A DNA stretch of 64,000 nucleotides from Streptomyces sp. WP-1. GTDB lineage: Bacteria; Actinomycetota; Actinomycetes; Streptomycetales; Streptomycetaceae. Positions 1 to 12,569 of the stretch are shown here, piece by piece (within the stretch, counting starts at the first letter, position 1; the number at the start of each line of letters is the position of its first letter). Location of the stretch: assembly GCF_030450125.1 (NCBI RefSeq), contig NZ_CP123923.1:4712001-4776000 (forward strand), read 5' to 3'. The translations under genes were made by a program, and so were the position numbers. A model generated the notes under the pieces. That model had not been told where the DNA came from. It saw only the letters and a program-made list of their open reading frames with translations, and ran no database searches.

Positions 1-105
1 GTGACACGGCTGCGGAGTGTCGCGTTATGAACAGTTAAGCCCGATCCGTCACGATGTGCGCGAACTCTTGCTGTCGTGCATGTCCGTCGGAGAGGGGTTC
101 CCGAG

Positions 106-993
106 GTGAGCTGCGCATGGATGCCGCCGAACGGCTTCGCGACCGGCCGGGGGCGCGGTTACCGCCCAGAGCAGGTCGAGGCGTACCTGGAGGCGCTGTC
201 CGGGGACCGGGACGCCGCGTGGGAGCGTGCCGCGCGGCTGACGGTGCTGGCCAAGGACATGGCGGCGGAGGCCGCGCGGCTGCGCGAGGTGGTCTCCCGG
301 CTTCAGCCGCAGGAGTACGACACGCTCGACGACGGCGCCCGCCGGCTGTTCCAGCTCGCGCTGGAGGAGGCGCGGCAACTGCGGGAGCGCGCGCGGTGCG
401 AGGCGCGTGACGAGATCGCGCGGGCGGCGGCGGACGCGGAGGGCGTGCGCCTGGCCGCCCAGCAGGACGCGGACGCGCTGCGTGCCGAGGCCGACGAACG
501 CGCCCGCCAACTCCTGCTCGCCGCCCGCGCGGAGGCCGACGATCTCCGTGTCGGCGCGCGGCGCGCGGTGCGGGAGGGGCGCAAGGAGTCCCTGGAGGCG
601 CTGCGCGAGGTACGGCGGCGCACCGCCGACCTGCTCGCCGAGCGGTCCCGGGAACGGGCCGAGCACTGGGCCGGTGCCGAGCGCGCGGAGACCGGGGAGG
701 CGGCGGTCCTGGGCGCGCGCGAAGCCGAGCGGATGGCCCGCGCGGAGGCGGAGGCGGCCGCGGCGGAGCGGGCGTTGGAGGAGGCGGAGGAGTACGGGCG
801 CCGGTGCGAGGAGGAGGCGCACGCCCGCGCGGCCACGATCGTCGCCGAGGCCCATGCCCGCGCCGAGCGCATCGCCCAGGAGACGGAACGGGTCCTGGGC
901 GAACACAGCGCGGCCTGGGACGACGTGCAGGCCCACATGGACCATGTGCGCGGCAAGCTGACGGCGCTGACGGGCCAGGCGGCCGTGGAGTAG
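106..993 (+). CDS. DivIVA/FilP-like coiled-coil protein
   Basis: A protein of about 295 residues that is almost wholly helical. A short N-terminal part contains GYRPEQVEAYLEAL, resembling the membrane-proximal motif at the start of DivIVA-type proteins. The rest is an Ala/Glu/Arg-rich heptad coil up to about residue 285. There is no signal peptide or membrane segment, so a cytoplasmic scaffold or filament role is inferred; the family includes polar-growth and cytoskeletal proteins of actinomycetes. The start is uncertain. GTG 106 was chosen for the GGAGAGG at 89-95; GTG 76 and ATG 121 are in frame. It stands alone, codirectional with the ABC genes but separated from them by about 460 bases. 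Confidence 0.6.
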   Translation: MSCAWMPPNGFATGRGRGYRPEQVEAYLEALSGDRDAAWERAARLTVLAKDMAAEAARLREVVSRLQPQEYDTLDDGARRLFQLALEEARQLRERARCEARDEIARAAADAEGVRLAAQQDADALRAEADERARQLLLAARAEADDLRVGARRAVREGRKESLEALREVRRRTADLLAERSRERAEHWAGAERAETGEAAVLGAREAERMARAEAEAAAAERALEEAEEYGRRCEEEAHARAATIVAEAHARAERIAQETERVLGEHSAAWDDVQAHMDHVRGKLTALTGQAAVE

Positions 994-1451
994 CGACGGG
1001 GGGCGAAGGGGGCGACGGGGGGGCGGGGGCGGACCCGCCCCGGGGCGGAGACGAACCCTGAGAACGGGTCCATCCAGGGGTGGGGGTCCCCTAGGGGTAT
1101 CTCCGTACAACGGGTCGGGGAGGGCTCGTCCCGGCGGAGGACGAGCCGGGGCAGGGGTGTTCCTTACTCTGGCTTTACGCCGCTGGGGGGCGGTCGTCCC
1201 GACCGGAGGGGTGGGGTTTTCCCCCTGCTGAAGAGGGGGCTCCGCACCAGCGCGCCGCACCCTCGTGGGACGCGAGACTCATCGAAGTGGCCGGGGCCAC
1301 GCACGGCGCGGACAGCACCGCGTACGGACGTGGCCGCAACCCGCACGCATCGCAACTCGCACGCATCGCAACCCGCACGCACCGCAACCCGCACGCACCG
1401 GAGCACCGGGGCACCGCACACGCATCTGCCGACCGATATAGGAGACATACC
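994..1451. other. Intergenic region upstream of ABC exporter
   Basis: No convincing gene. It begins with a G-rich stretch (about 1000-1060). A perfect 8-bp hairpin has arms at 1124-1131 and 1139-1146 (GCTCGTCC/GGACGAGC) without a T-run, possibly a terminator for the upstream gene. A four-copy 16-bp tandem repeat follows at 1335-1398. The transporter promoter must lie in this region but I cannot place it with confidence. Confidence 0.5.
1335..1398. repeat. 16-bp tandem repeat, four copies
   Basis: Four consecutive copies of CGCAACCCGCACGCAY, with one C/T change in copy 2, ending about 50 bases before the start of the ABC ATPase gene. The period is not a multiple of three and the repeat lies outside any gene I accept, so it is a leader or promoter-region repeat rather than a coding one. 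Confidence 0.85.
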
Positions 1452-2240
1452 GTGACAACGGCTGTGACCATTCCCAGGCACGGGGGCACTGGAGGGCTGA
1501 CGGCCGTTGCCGCGCGGGCGCGGCAGGTCGTGAAGGCGTACGGCTCCGGGGAGACCCGTGTCGTCGCCCTGGACCACGTCGACGTGGACATCGCCAGAGG
1601 CCGCTTCACCGCGATCATGGGTCCCTCGGGGTCCGGCAAGTCCACGCTGATGCACTGCCTCGCGGGCCTGGACACCGTGACGAGCGGTCAGATCCATCTG
1701 GCCGAGACCGAGATCACCGGTCTGAAGGACAAGAAGCTCACCCGGCTGCGCCGGGACCGGATCGGCTTCATCTTCCAGGCGTTCAACCTGCTGCCGACGC
1801 TGAACGCCCTGGAGAACATCACGCTTCCGATGGACATAGCCGGCCGCAAGCCCGACCGGGCCTGGCTGGACCGGGTCGTGGAGACCGTCGGCCTCGCCGG
1901 GCGGCTCAAGCACCGGCCGACCCAGCTGTCCGGCGGCCAGCAGCAGCGCGTCGCCGTGGCCCGCGCGCTCGCCGCCCGCCCGGAGATCATCTTCGGCGAC
2001 GAGCCGACCGGAAACCTGGACTCGCGGGCGGGCGCCGAGGTGCTGGGCTTCCTGCGCCGCTCGGTGGACGAACTCGGCCAGACCATCGTCATGGTGACCC
2101 ACGACCCGGTCGCCGCCTCGTACGCGGACCGGGTGCTGTATCTCGCCGACGGCCGGATCGTCGACGAGATGCACCAGCCGACGGCCGATCAGGTCCTGGA
2201 CCGCATGAAGGACTTCGACGCCCGGGGACGCACGTCATGA
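1452..2240 (+). CDS. ABC transporter ATP-binding protein (LolD/MacB type)
   Basis: A 262-residue ATPase that powers the FtsX-type permease encoded directly downstream. Visible motifs are Walker A GPSGSGKST (about residue 57), the Q-loop in FIFQAFNLLP, signature LSGGQQQR and Walker B IIFGDEPT, followed by the D-loop and the switch His in VTHDP. The GLDTVTSG and NLLPTLNALENI segments are typical of the MacB/LolD subfamily, which moves lipoproteins, peptides or envelope components by a mechanotransmission mechanism. GTG 1452 is preceded by GGAGA. The stop overlaps the permease start by four bases, so the two are translationally coupled. The substrate is unknown. A close paralogue lies at 34670-35440 on the other strand. 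Confidence 0.93.
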   Translation: MTTAVTIPRHGGTGGLTAVAARARQVVKAYGSGETRVVALDHVDVDIARGRFTAIMGPSGSGKSTLMHCLAGLDTVTSGQIHLAETEITGLKDKKLTRLRRDRIGFIFQAFNLLPTLNALENITLPMDIAGRKPDRAWLDRVVETVGLAGRLKHRPTQLSGGQQQRVAVARALAARPEIIFGDEPTGNLDSRAGAEVLGFLRRSVDELGQTIVMVTHDPVAASYADRVLYLADGRIVDEMHQPTADQVLDRMKDFDARGRTS

Positions 2241-4819
2241 CCGTGCTCAGAACCTCGCTGCGCAACTTCTTCGCGCACAAGGGCCGCATGGCGCTCTCGG
2301 CGGTCGCGGTCCTGCTGTCCGTCGCCTTCGTCTGCGGCACCCTGGTGTTCACGGACACCATGGACACCACCTTCGACAAGCTGTTCCAGGCGACCGCCTC
2401 GGACGTCACGGTCAGCGCCCAGGGCTCCTCCGACACCGGCCAGACCACCTCCCGCACCGGCAAGCCGCCGGTCATGCCGGCCTCCGTCGTCGGGACCGTG
2501 CGCAGGACGCCGGGCGTGCGGTCGGCCGAGGGCACGGTGTTCTCCACCTCGGTGACCGTGATCGACGCCAAGAAGGACAAGCTGTCCCCGACCAGCGGCG
2601 CCCCGACCATCGTGGGCAGCTGGAACGGCAACGACGCCCGCACCATGGAGATCACCACCGGCACCGCCCCCAAGGGCCCGGACCAGGTGATGGTCGACAA
2701 GGACACCGCCGCCAAGCACCATCTGAGGCCGGGCGACGAGATCGGCATGATCTCGGTCGTGGGCACGCACCACGCCCGCGTGTCCGGCATCGCCGCCTTC
2801 AAGGTCACCAACCCCGGCGCGGCGATCTTCTACCTGGACACGAAGACCGCCCAGCAGACCCTGGTCGGGCGCACCGGTGTCTACACCGACGTCGATGTCA
2901 CCGCCGCCAAGGGCGTGACGGACGACCAGCTGAAGAAGAACGTGACGGCCGCCCTCGGCCACGGCTACAAGGTGCGCACCGCCAAGGAGGTCGCCGACGC
3001 CAACCAGAAGAGCGTCGAGAGCTTCCTGAACGTCATGAGGTACGCGATGCTCGGCTTCGCCGGGATCGCCTTCCTGGTCGGCATCTTCCTGATCGTCAAC
3101 ACTTTCTCCATGCTGGTCGCCCAGCGCACCCGCGAGATCGGCCTGATGCGCGCCATCGGCTCCTCCCGCAAGCAGGTCAACCGCTCCGTGCTGATCGAGG
3201 CGCTGCTGCTCGGTGTGATCGGCTCCGTGCTCGGTGTCGGCGCGGGCGTCGGCATCGCGGTCGGCCTGATGAAGCTCATGAGCGGCATGGGCATGGACCT
3301 GTCCACGGACGATCTGACGATCACCTGGACCACGCCCGCGCTCGGCCTGCTGCTGGGCGTCGTGGTCACCGTCCTCGCGGCCTGTCTGCCCGCCCGCCGG
3401 GCCGGCAAGGTCTCCCCGATGGCCGCCCTGCGCGACTCCGGCACCCCGGGCGACGCCAGGGCCGGTGCCGTGCGCGCCGTGCTCGGACTGGTGCTCACCG
3501 GCGCCGGCGGCTGGAGCCTGTACGCCGCCGCGACCGCCGACAAGGCCACGTCCGGGTCGAGCCTGCTGGGCGTCGGCGTGCTGCTCACCCTGGTCGGCTT
3601 CGTGGTGATCGGCCCGCTGCTCGCCGGCGGTGTGGTCCGCGTCCTCGGCGCGATCATCCTGCGGGTCTTCGGCCCGGTCGGTCGGATGGCGGAGCGCAAC
3701 GCACTGCGCAACCCGCGCCGCACCGGTGCCACCGGCGCCGCCCTGATGATCGGCCTCGCCCTGGTGGCCTGCCTGTCCGTGGTCGGCTCCTCGATGGTGG
3801 CCTCGGCCACCGACCAGCTGGACAAGACCGTCGGCGCGGACTTCATCATCCAGGGCGACCAGGAGTTCACCTTCGTCAAGCCGCAGATGGTCCAGCGGAT
3901 CAAGGCCACGCCCGGCCTGGAGCGGGTCACCGAGTACAAACTGCTCGACGCCACCCTGCGCACGCCCGACGGCAAGGTCTCCAGGAACCGGACGATCAAC
4001 GCCGCCGACGCCACGTACGCGAATGACCTGCGCACCAAGACGGTCGCCGGTGACCTCGCCGACGCCTACCGGCCCGACTCCATGTCCGTCTTCGAGGGCT
4101 TCGCCGAGGAACACGGCATCAGGCTCGGCTCCACCGTCACGGTCGGCTTCGAGGACGGCGGGTCCGCCAGGCTGACGGTCCGCGCCATCACCAGCGACGA
4201 CGTCGTGATCGACAAGGGCGCGATGTACGCGTCCATCGCGACCGCCGCGAAGTACGTTCCGGCGAGCAGGATGCCGCTGGACCAGCTGGTCTTCGCCACC
4301 GCCGAGGACGGGCAGCAGGCCGCCGCCTACGCGTCGCTGAAGCGGACGCTGCACGCCGACCCGGCCCTGACGGTGCGCGACCAGACCGACTACAAGAAGG
4401 TGCTCAAGGACCAGATAGGCCAGCTGCTCAACATGATCTACGGTCTGCTGGCCCTGGCGATCATCGTCGCGGTCCTCGGTGTGGTGAACACCCTGGCCCT
4501 GTCGGTGGTGGAGCGGACCCGGGAGATCGGCCTGATGCGGGCCATCGGCCTGTCCCGCCGCCAGCTGCGGCGCATGATCCGCCTGGAGTCCGTGGTGATC
4601 GCCGTCTTCGGCGCGCTGCTCGGCCTCGGCCTGGGCATGGGCTGGAGCGCGACCGCCCAGCGGCTCCTCGCCCTCCAGGGGCTGAACGTCCTGGACATCC
4701 CCTGGCCGACGATCACCGCCGTCTTCATCGGCTCCGCCTTCGTGGGCCTGTTCGCCGCCCTCGTCCCGGCCTTCCGCGCGGGCCGCATGAACATCCTGAC
4801 CGCCATCGCCACGGACTAG
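2237..4819 (+). CDS. FtsX-type ABC transporter permease
   Basis: An 860-residue membrane protein with the MacB/FtsX layout repeated twice: an N-terminal membrane segment (about residues 17-37), an extracytoplasmic domain, three helices with the PARRAGKVSPMAALR coupling region around residue 390, a second extracytoplasmic domain (about 515-730), and three more helices with VERTREIGLMRAIGLSR. Both halves carry the REIGLMRAIG loop that contacts the ATPase. It pairs with the ATPase at 1452-2240. Duplicated-domain permeases of this size are common in Streptomyces; the substrate is usually unknown. A homologous permease lies at 32145-34670. Confidence 0.92.
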   Translation: MTVLRTSLRNFFAHKGRMALSAVAVLLSVAFVCGTLVFTDTMDTTFDKLFQATASDVTVSAQGSSDTGQTTSRTGKPPVMPASVVGTVRRTPGVRSAEGTVFSTSVTVIDAKKDKLSPTSGAPTIVGSWNGNDARTMEITTGTAPKGPDQVMVDKDTAAKHHLRPGDEIGMISVVGTHHARVSGIAAFKVTNPGAAIFYLDTKTAQQTLVGRTGVYTDVDVTAAKGVTDDQLKKNVTAALGHGYKVRTAKEVADANQKSVESFLNVMRYAMLGFAGIAFLVGIFLIVNTFSMLVAQRTREIGLMRAIGSSRKQVNRSVLIEALLLGVIGSVLGVGAGVGIAVGLMKLMSGMGMDLSTDDLTITWTTPALGLLLGVVVTVLAACLPARRAGKVSPMAALRDSGTPGDARAGAVRAVLGLVLTGAGGWSLYAAATADKATSGSSLLGVGVLLTLVGFVVIGPLLAGGVVRVLGAIILRVFGPVGRMAERNALRNPRRTGATGAALMIGLALVACLSVVGSSMVASATDQLDKTVGADFIIQGDQEFTFVKPQMVQRIKATPGLERVTEYKLLDATLRTPDGKVSRNRTINAADATYANDLRTKTVAGDLADAYRPDSMSVFEGFAEEHGIRLGSTVTVGFEDGGSARLTVRAITSDDVVIDKGAMYASIATAAKYVPASRMPLDQLVFATAEDGQQAAAYASLKRTLHADPALTVRDQTDYKKVLKDQIGQLLNMIYGLLALAIIVAVLGVVNTLALSVVERTREIGLMRAIGLSRRQLRRMIRLESVVIAVFGALLGLGLGMGWSATAQRLLALQGLNVLDIPWPTITAVFIGSAFVGLFAALVPAFRAGRMNILTAIATD

Positions 4820-5134
4820 CCACCGCCGGCCCGGCCGACGACCACCGCATACGGGGGTTGCGGGGGAGCACCCGGTACCGAGGGGTCCTGGGGGACTTCT
4901 CGGTGCCTGGGCTTTGTCCGTCCACTTCTCGGCCGACCGAGTCGGGTGGTGGGTGGGCATAGGCCGGGGGTCCAGGGGGCGGAGCCCCCTGGGAGGGTGA
5001 CCTGGACGCGGGGCAACGGGGAACGGGGTTGTCCACAGGCACCGGCGCCAACCTCGACGGCGTCGTACGCTGGACACCCCCGGTCGCGCCCCGCGCCGGG
5101 CTGCTTGCGTTGCCCACCCTGGACGGAAAGCCCC
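4820..5134. other. Intergenic region before mfd with terminator-like hairpin
   Basis: A gap of 315 bases. It holds a compact perfect hairpin at 4972-4992 (CCAGGGGGC, three-base loop, GCCCCCTGG), a plausible terminator for the ABC operon although no T-run follows. The mfd promoter is probably in the last 100 bases; TACGCT at 5068-5073 could be a -10 element but no good -35 stands at the right distance. Confidence 0.45.
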
Positions 5135-8680
<3,546 letters not shown>

Positions 8681-8706
8681 CCCCGCCCGGACCCCGGGTG
8701 TGAGCC

Positions 8707-8733
8707 GGCGCACGGACGAACGGTCCGTGCGCC
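8707..8733 (+). terminator. Terminator after mfd
   Basis: A perfect 10-bp stem (GGCGCACGGA / TCCGTGCGCC) with a short loop, followed by GTTTCT. It starts 27 bases after the mfd stop. Confidence 0.75.
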
Positions 8734-8894
8734 GTTTCTCGGCCGCCGTGTGCCCCACCTCACGCCCCGCTTGCCCCTGAATCCTCCCTTTGGGACCCAT
8801 CTGCCGCTCCGGAACGGGCAGTTACCGTAAGGGGCGGAACGATCCGCCCCGCTTCCGAGGGCGGACCCGCGAGGGCGAGCGAGGGGGGCGTGGC

Positions 8895-9611
8895 ATGACG
8901 CGTCTGAAGAGTGGGGCGGTCTGCGCGGTGGTCGTACTGGCCGCCGCGACGGGCTGCAAGTCGGGCCAGGACAAGGGGGCCGCCGGCCCCGAACCGAAGA
9001 GCGGCGGCGGTGCCGTACTGACCGCCGCGAAGGCACTGCCCGTCAAGGGCCGCGCTCCGAAGACCGGTTACTCCCGGGAGCGGTTCGGCAGCGCGTGGGC
9101 GGACACGGACTCCAACTCCTGCGACACCCGGGACGACATCCTCAAACGGGATCTGAAGGACGTGAAGTTCACCGGCGGCACCTGCAAGGTCACCTACGGG
9201 CTGCTGGATCCCGACCCGTACTCGGGCAAGGACATCACCTACCGGCGCGGCGCCAGCAAGGTCGACATCGACCATGTCGTCGCCCTCTCGGACGCCTGGC
9301 AGAAGGGCGCCAAGTACTGGGACGCGAACAAGCGGATCGCGCTGGCCAACGACCCGCTCAACCTCATCGCGGTCGACGCGAGCGCCAACCGCGGCAAGGG
9401 CGACGGCGACGCGGCCACCTGGCTGCCGCCGGACAAGGACTACCGCTGCTCGTACGTGGCGACGCAGGTGGCGGTGAAGAAGAAGTACGGCCTGTGGGTC
9501 ACCTCCGGTGAGAAGGCGGCGATGGAGAAGGTCCTCACCGCCTGCCCGAACCAGAAGCTGCCCTCCGGCGGCAACCCGACCGAGGCCCCGGCACGCTTCA
9601 GGGCCCGTTAG
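8895..9611 (+). CDS. Secreted HNH-family (DUF1524-like) nuclease lipoprotein
   Basis: A 238-residue exported protein. The N-terminus is a signal sequence ending AATGC, a plausible lipobox with Cys at about residue 19, so it is predicted to be anchored outside the membrane. The C-terminal half has the HNH layout of the GmrSD-C/DUF1524 family: DIDHVVALSDAWQKGA, then NDPLNLIAVDASANRGKGD and a WLPP segment. These supply the His-Asn-Asn metal/catalytic residues of small secreted actinobacterial nucleases. ATG 8895 follows GAGGGGGGC. Extracellular DNA degradation or nutrient scavenging is an inference from the family. The stop codon lies in a duplicated AGGGCCCGT. Confidence 0.85.
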   Translation: MTRLKSGAVCAVVVLAAATGCKSGQDKGAAGPEPKSGGGAVLTAAKALPVKGRAPKTGYSRERFGSAWADTDSNSCDTRDDILKRDLKDVKFTGGTCKVTYGLLDPDPYSGKDITYRRGASKVDIDHVVALSDAWQKGAKYWDANKRIALANDPLNLIAVDASANRGKGDGDAATWLPPDKDYRCSYVATQVAVKKKYGLWVTSGEKAAMEKVLTACPNQKLPSGGNPTEAPARFRAR

Positions 9612-9646
9612 GGCCCGTCAAGCCCCGCCGCGGCCAGGGGCGTTCG

Positions 9647-10759
9647 TCAGCGGACGCGGGGCGGCGGGGCCGGGCGGCCCGCCTTCTCCCAGCCGACGAA
9701 GGTGTTGGTGCGGGCGTACACGAACGCCTTCACCGGGTCGGTGGAATAGGTCCAGGGCATGCTGCCGACGTACCCGCCGATCGCCCGGAACTGCTCCACC
9801 GCCTCCGCGTACCGCTTCTTCTGGAACAGCATCTCGGCCAGCAGATGCCGTACCGGCGGCAGCCGGTGGTGCCCGGCCGGGACCCGGTCCACGGCGTCCA
9901 GGGTGGCGTCGATGGCCGGGTCGACGAACGGCTGGGCGTACACGGGCTCGTCGGGCTCGCGGACGGCGTGCTCGTACAGCGCGTACAGGCGCAGCGCGGG
10001 CAGCAGGCTGCCGGGCGGGGCGGTGGCCGCGGCCTGCTCGGCGAACGCGTACATCAGTTCGTGCGAGCCGCGCCACTTGGCGCACCAGTACTGGAGCGCG
10101 CGGTCATGGGCGCCGAAGTGGTGCGGGTCGCGCGCAGTGATCTCGGCCCACAGGGCCCGGAAGTCGTCGTGGCCCCAGCCGAGCCCGAGGGCGATGGTGA
10201 TCTGGGCGATCCAGGGGCAGGGGTCCTCGGGCGCCATCCGCGCGGCCTCCCGGCAGGCGGGCAGCGCCTCGGCCAGCAGCCGGTGGAAGCCCTCGAACTG
10301 CTCGGCGGTGGTGTGCTTCGCCGCCTTCGCGCCGCGGACCTTGCCCGCCAGCGAGACGAGCGCGTCGGCGTGCACGAGCGCGGCGGCCGGGTCGCCGGGG
10401 TACGCGGCGCGCCAGGCCGTGACCCAGGAGTCGTCCTCGACGGCGGCGTCCACCAGGATGCCCAGCCGGTACCAGCGCAGATCCCAGTCGCGGCCCGCGT
10501 CGGCGAGATAGCCGGCGGCCCGCCGCCAGTCACCGGCGAGCGCGGCCGCGGCCACCGCGTCGGCCTCCGGGTCGGGGCCCGCGTACCGCTGGTCGAGCTG
10601 TGCGGCGGGCACCAGGCCGTAGGCGGCCGCGTCGATGGTGACCGGCGCCTTGGCCTTCTCCTCGGCCTTCTGGGCGCGCGCCTTGCGGATGTTGCGCGGG
10701 ATGGTGACGGCCGCGTAGGCGAGGACGCCGACGCCGGCTATGTCGATCAGGACGTTCAT
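9647..10759 (-). CDS. Tetratricopeptide-like membrane-anchored protein of unknown function
   Basis: A 370-residue protein. The N-terminus (MNVLIDIAGVGVLAYAAVTI) forms a single membrane anchor, followed by a charged basic/acidic segment (residues 22-40) and a helical body rich in WRAAYPGDPAA and AEALPACREAARMAPEDPC, which look like degenerate tetratricopeptide units. Similar proteins in Streptomyces are annotated only as hypothetical. ATG 10759 is preceded by GGAAGA. It lies 68 bases downstream of the M48 protease gene on the same strand, so the two may be cotranscribed. I do not assign a function. Confidence 0.7.
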   Translation of the reverse strand: MNVLIDIAGVGVLAYAAVTIPRNIRKARAQKAEEKAKAPVTIDAAAYGLVPAAQLDQRYAGPDPEADAVAAAALAGDWRRAAGYLADAGRDWDLRWYRLGILVDAAVEDDSWVTAWRAAYPGDPAAALVHADALVSLAGKVRGAKAAKHTTAEQFEGFHRLLAEALPACREAARMAPEDPCPWIAQITIALGLGWGHDDFRALWAEITARDPHHFGAHDRALQYWCAKWRGSHELMYAFAEQAAATAPPGSLLPALRLYALYEHAVREPDEPVYAQPFVDPAIDATLDAVDRVPAGHHRLPPVRHLLAEMLFQKKRYAEAVEQFRAIGGYVGSMPWTYSTDPVKAFVYARTNTFVGWEKAGRPAPPPRVR

Positions 10760-10827
10760 GAACGGGTCTTCCGGGTGATTCGGGGCCGCCTGGGGGAGGT
10801 GACCGGGGAGAGCGGGGCGAGCGGCCG

Positions 10828-12534
10828 TCAGGCCAGGGTGTGGGGTGCCGGCCCGGTGCCGTCGAGCGGTCCGTGGGCGCTGCCGCGCAGCAGCAGCGTA
10901 CGCAGGGGCGCGGTCACGGCCGGTTCGGCGACGGCCAGGTCCAGCGCCTTCGGCAGGTCCTCGGTGAACCACGCGGGCGCCGACCGCCGCACCGGGGGCC
11001 CCGCCCAGCACAGCTCCCAGCGGCACAGCCCCGTCTCCAGCGCGGCGAGCAGGGCCAGGGGGCGCAGGGCCGAGCGCAACGCCGTACGGGCGAACTCGCG
11101 CGCCGCGCGGCCACTGCTGCGCGCCGCCTGCTCGGACCGCGGCAGCCGGGCGGCCAGCTCGCGCAGCAGGCCGTGGTCGAGCAGGTCGAGGAGGTGGCGC
11201 AGGGCGACGGCGCCGGGGGCGGCCGGGGCACCGGTCAGCCCGGCCATGGCCGCGAGCAGCGGTGCCGCCTCCCGCGCGTAGGTCTCCCGGCGTGCCCGCC
11301 AGGGGAGTTCGGCCCAGGGGACCCGGCGTTTGGACAGCGCTTCCGTGCTCAGCGTGGCCTGTTCCAGGCCGGCCAGGAGCCGGTCCGGCGTCCGGAGCAG
11401 GGCGGTGGCCGGACGCCGTACGGCGGCGGGGGCGCGGCCGTCGCCGGGGATCGACTCCAGCGCCCTGATCCGGTCGGCCGTGGGCGGGTGGGAGGCGTAC
11501 GGCGACCGGTCCTCGGCGGGCTCCTTTGGCAGTGGTTCGCGCGCCAGTGCCGTCAGCTGCGCCCGGCGGGTGCCGTCGGCGAGCAGCAGGGCGAACCCGC
11601 CGTAGAACTGCCCTTCGGGGGGCAGCAGTCCGGCGTCCCAGCCCAGCAGGGCGTAGTGGTTCAGATAGAGCTCGTCGGCCGCTTGCAGCGCGAGGACGCG
11701 GCGCAGGGCGGCGGCCGTGACGGCAGGGCCGGCGATCCGGGCGGCGACCAGGTCGGCCGCGTACTCCTCGCGGCGGCCGACCGCCTCGGTCAGGCGCAGG
11801 CACAGCTTCGTGTACGCGGTGAAGAGGAGCGCCAGGTAGTGGTCGGGCCCCCGCGTGCCGCCCCGCTTCAGGGGCGGCGGTCTGCCCTCCGCGCGGCGCC
11901 GGGCGGCCTTCGCGGCGAACTCGGCCCGCTCCTCGGCCTCCTCGCGCGCGGCCCGTTCCTCCAGCGTGCCGACGGTGTGCGCCAGCCGGCCGCGCAGCGC
12001 CGCCATCAGAGGGCTCAACCGGGTGTCGTGGTGGGCGTGGTGGCCCAGCTCGTGCCCGAGTACGGCGTCCAGCTCGGCCTCGGGCAGGCCCAGCAGCAGG
12101 GCCACGCCGAGGAAGAGCCGCCGCTCGCCCGGGACCAGCCCGAGCCACCGGGCGTCCTCCCGCACCATGGCGACGGCGCCCGGGACGATCCGGATCTCCG
12201 CGGGCGGCCGGGTGCGCACCTGTTCCGCCAGCCGCCGCACGTGCTCCCACAGCTCCGGCTGCTCCCGCGGTGTCAGCGAGAGGCCCGGCGGCCCCTCCCG
12301 GCCCTCCCGGGGACGCCGGCCGAGCACGACGACGCGCAGCACGCACCAGGCGACGGCCAGCGAGCCGAGGCAGCCCTCGACGGTGACGACGGTGAAGGTG
12401 CCCCTGGCCAGGACGACGTCCAGGGCCGCCACGGCGACGAGGAGCAGCAGGGCCGGCAGGTAGAACCCGAGCAGCAGGCCGAGGGCGAGCGCGGCGCGCA
12501 GGGAGGCTCCCGGGCCGGCGGGACGCGGAGGCAT
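10828..12534 (-). CDS. M48-family membrane metalloprotease (HtpX-like)
   Basis: A 568-residue protein with two N-terminal membrane helices (about residues 12-43 and 47-72). The zinc protease signature HELGH is at 161-165 and the third metal ligand is probably the Glu of REEYAADL near 265. The catalytic region resembles the M48 (Ste24/HtpX) group that degrades damaged membrane proteins. The C-terminal 250 residues are an Arg/Leu/Ala-rich helical extension absent from short HtpX proteins. It lies between a lipoprotein gene and a TPR-like gene on the same strand. A role in envelope quality control is inferred from the family only. Confidence 0.85.
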   Translation of the reverse strand: MPPRPAGPGASLRAALALGLLLGFYLPALLLLVAVAALDVVLARGTFTVVTVEGCLGSLAVAWCVLRVVVLGRRPREGREGPPGLSLTPREQPELWEHVRRLAEQVRTRPPAEIRIVPGAVAMVREDARWLGLVPGERRLFLGVALLLGLPEAELDAVLGHELGHHAHHDTRLSPLMAALRGRLAHTVGTLEERAAREEAEERAEFAAKAARRRAEGRPPPLKRGGTRGPDHYLALLFTAYTKLCLRLTEAVGRREEYAADLVAARIAGPAVTAAALRRVLALQAADELYLNHYALLGWDAGLLPPEGQFYGGFALLLADGTRRAQLTALAREPLPKEPAEDRSPYASHPPTADRIRALESIPGDGRAPAAVRRPATALLRTPDRLLAGLEQATLSTEALSKRRVPWAELPWRARRETYAREAAPLLAAMAGLTGAPAAPGAVALRHLLDLLDHGLLRELAARLPRSEQAARSSGRAAREFARTALRSALRPLALLAALETGLCRWELCWAGPPVRRSAPAWFTEDLPKALDLAVAEPAVTAPLRTLLLRGSAHGPLDGTGPAPHTLA

Positions 12535-12569
12535 CGGCACCCTTCGAGGAGGACGGTGGGCGGGTACCG

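Noticed and set aside
9647..12346. An 899-codon minus-strand frame joining the TPR-like gene to sequence antisense within the M48 gene
   Set aside because: The upstream two thirds lack any family pattern and overlap the protease gene; the real start is MNVLIDIAG at 10759.
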